From: Mycolicibacterium phocaicum
Lineage (GTDB): Bacteria; Actinomycetota; Actinomycetes; Mycobacteriales; Mycobacteriaceae
Assembly (NCBI RefSeq): GCF_010731115.1
Contig: NZ_AP022616.1
Span: forward strand, 434,001-498,000
Direction of reading: 5' to 3'
Length of the DNA: 64,000 nucleotides
Positions 63,647-64,000 of this stretch are shown here, one piece after another (position 1 is the stretch's first letter; the number at the start of each line of letters is the position of its first letter). The position numbers and the translations under genes are program-made. Under the pieces are notes generated by a model. It did no database searches, was not told where the DNA came from, and was given only the letters and a program-made list of their open reading frames with translations.

Positions 63647-64000
63647 ATGTGCGGCATTGCCGGCGAAATCGCCTGGGGCCGTGGTGCTGATCTGGCGGCG
63701 GTTGCTGCCATGACCGACCGCATGGCACCGCGGGGCCCGGACAGTAGCGGATTGTGGGTACGGGACGGGGTGGCGTTGGGTCACCGGCGTCTGGCCATCA
63801 TCGATCTGTCCAGCCACGGACACCAACCCATGCATGATCCGGAGCTCGGCCTCACCGTCGTCTTCAATGGGTGTATCTACAATTATCCTCAACTGCGCCA
63901 GGAACTTTCGAGCAAGGGCTACCGCTTCTTCTCGCACAGCGACACCGAGGTGGTGTTGAAGGGGTATCAGGAGTGGGGCGAGCGCGTCGTCGAGCACCTG
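63647..64000 (+). CDS. N-acetylglutaminylglutamine amidotransferase, N-terminal part
   Basis: The first 118 codons of a class II glutamine amidotransferase/asparagine synthase-like enzyme, running off the window end. The N-terminal Cys2 nucleophile is in MCGIAGEIAWGRG, followed by MAPRGPDSSGLWV, ALGHRRLAIIDLSSHGHQPM, LTVVFNGCIYNYPQL and GYRFFSHSDTEVVLKGYQEWG. The INGxIYN variant FNGCIYNY with HSDTEVVL and YQEWGER fits NAGGN amidotransferase, which forms the osmoprotectant N-acetylglutaminylglutamine amide, rather than AsnB. A partner acetyltransferase would be expected downstream, beyond the window. AAGGGAG precedes ATG 63647. Confidence 0.85.
   Translation, partial: MCGIAGEIAWGRGADLAAVAAMTDRMAPRGPDSSGLWVRDGVALGHRRLAIIDLSSHGHQPMHDPELGLTVVFNGCIYNYPQLRQELSSKGYRFFSHSDTEVVLKGYQEWGERVVEHL

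Overview
The window is high-GC actinobacterial DNA and reads as the chromosome of a mycobacterium, most likely a rapid-growing Mycolicibacterium-type species. The best evidence is the gene order xerD / O-methyltransferase / parA-scpA-scpB-pseudouridine synthase-cmk-der / tRNA-Pro, the arrangement I recall from M. tuberculosis Rv1700-Rv1713. A near-identical DevR (DosR) response regulator with its DevS kinase, F420-type nitroreductases, a WS/DGAT acyltransferase and many GTG starts with 4-bp stop/start overlaps point the same way. Species cannot be fixed from the sequence alone.

Layout. 1-7.7 kb: conserved housekeeping block for chromosome resolution and segregation, rRNA modification, CMP kinase and ribosome assembly, mostly one tightly overlapped operon, closed by a hairpin and tRNA-Pro(GGG). 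7.9-9.3 kb: a DesA3-like fatty-acyl desaturase followed by a decayed IS481-type transposase start, a large palindrome and a rho-independent terminator. 9.3-20.4 kb: accessory metabolism, including a molybdopterin oxidoreductase with a palindrome upstream, a CitE-like lyase, a DUF89 phosphatase, a LOG protein, a SOUL/TspO tetrapyrrole-binding pair and small proteins. 20.4-27.8 kb: an acyl-CoA operon (frameshifted enoyl-CoA hydratase, CoA transferase, amidohydrolase), a nitronate monooxygenase divergent from a PadR regulator with two operator-like palindromes between them, a methyltransferase and a P450.

27.8-46 kb is a dormancy (DosR) island. It has five universal stress proteins, a phosphoketolase, two Acg-type nitroreductases, a WS/DGAT triacylglycerol synthase, a hemophore-like protein, small membrane proteins and the usp-devR-devS regulatory operon itself. 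Eight DosR-box-like sites lie upstream of these genes, so the island is probably self-regulated by hypoxia, NO or CO through DevS and DevR. The products would shift carbon flux to acetyl-phosphate, store lipid and protect against redox stress.

46-52.3 kb: epimerase, ClC channel, acyl-CoA dehydrogenase, glycolate/lactate-type FAD oxidase and small proteins. 52.3-58.4 kb holds the most unusual locus: a transmembrane Ser/Thr kinase followed by a 1037-residue protein fusing an FHA domain, a polyferredoxin-like membrane module, a [2Fe-2S] domain and an FAD/NAD(P)H reductase, and then a convergent FHA protein. This suggests phosphorylation-controlled membrane electron transfer. 58.7-62.5 kb: three tiny secreted proteins around a histidine kinase, a receiver-only regulator and a NarL-type regulator. 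The window ends in a DUF1361 protein and, behind a long leader with a 17-bp hairpin, the start of an N-acetylglutaminylglutamine amidotransferase (osmoprotectant synthesis). I saw no rRNA, CRISPR array, prophage or intact IS.
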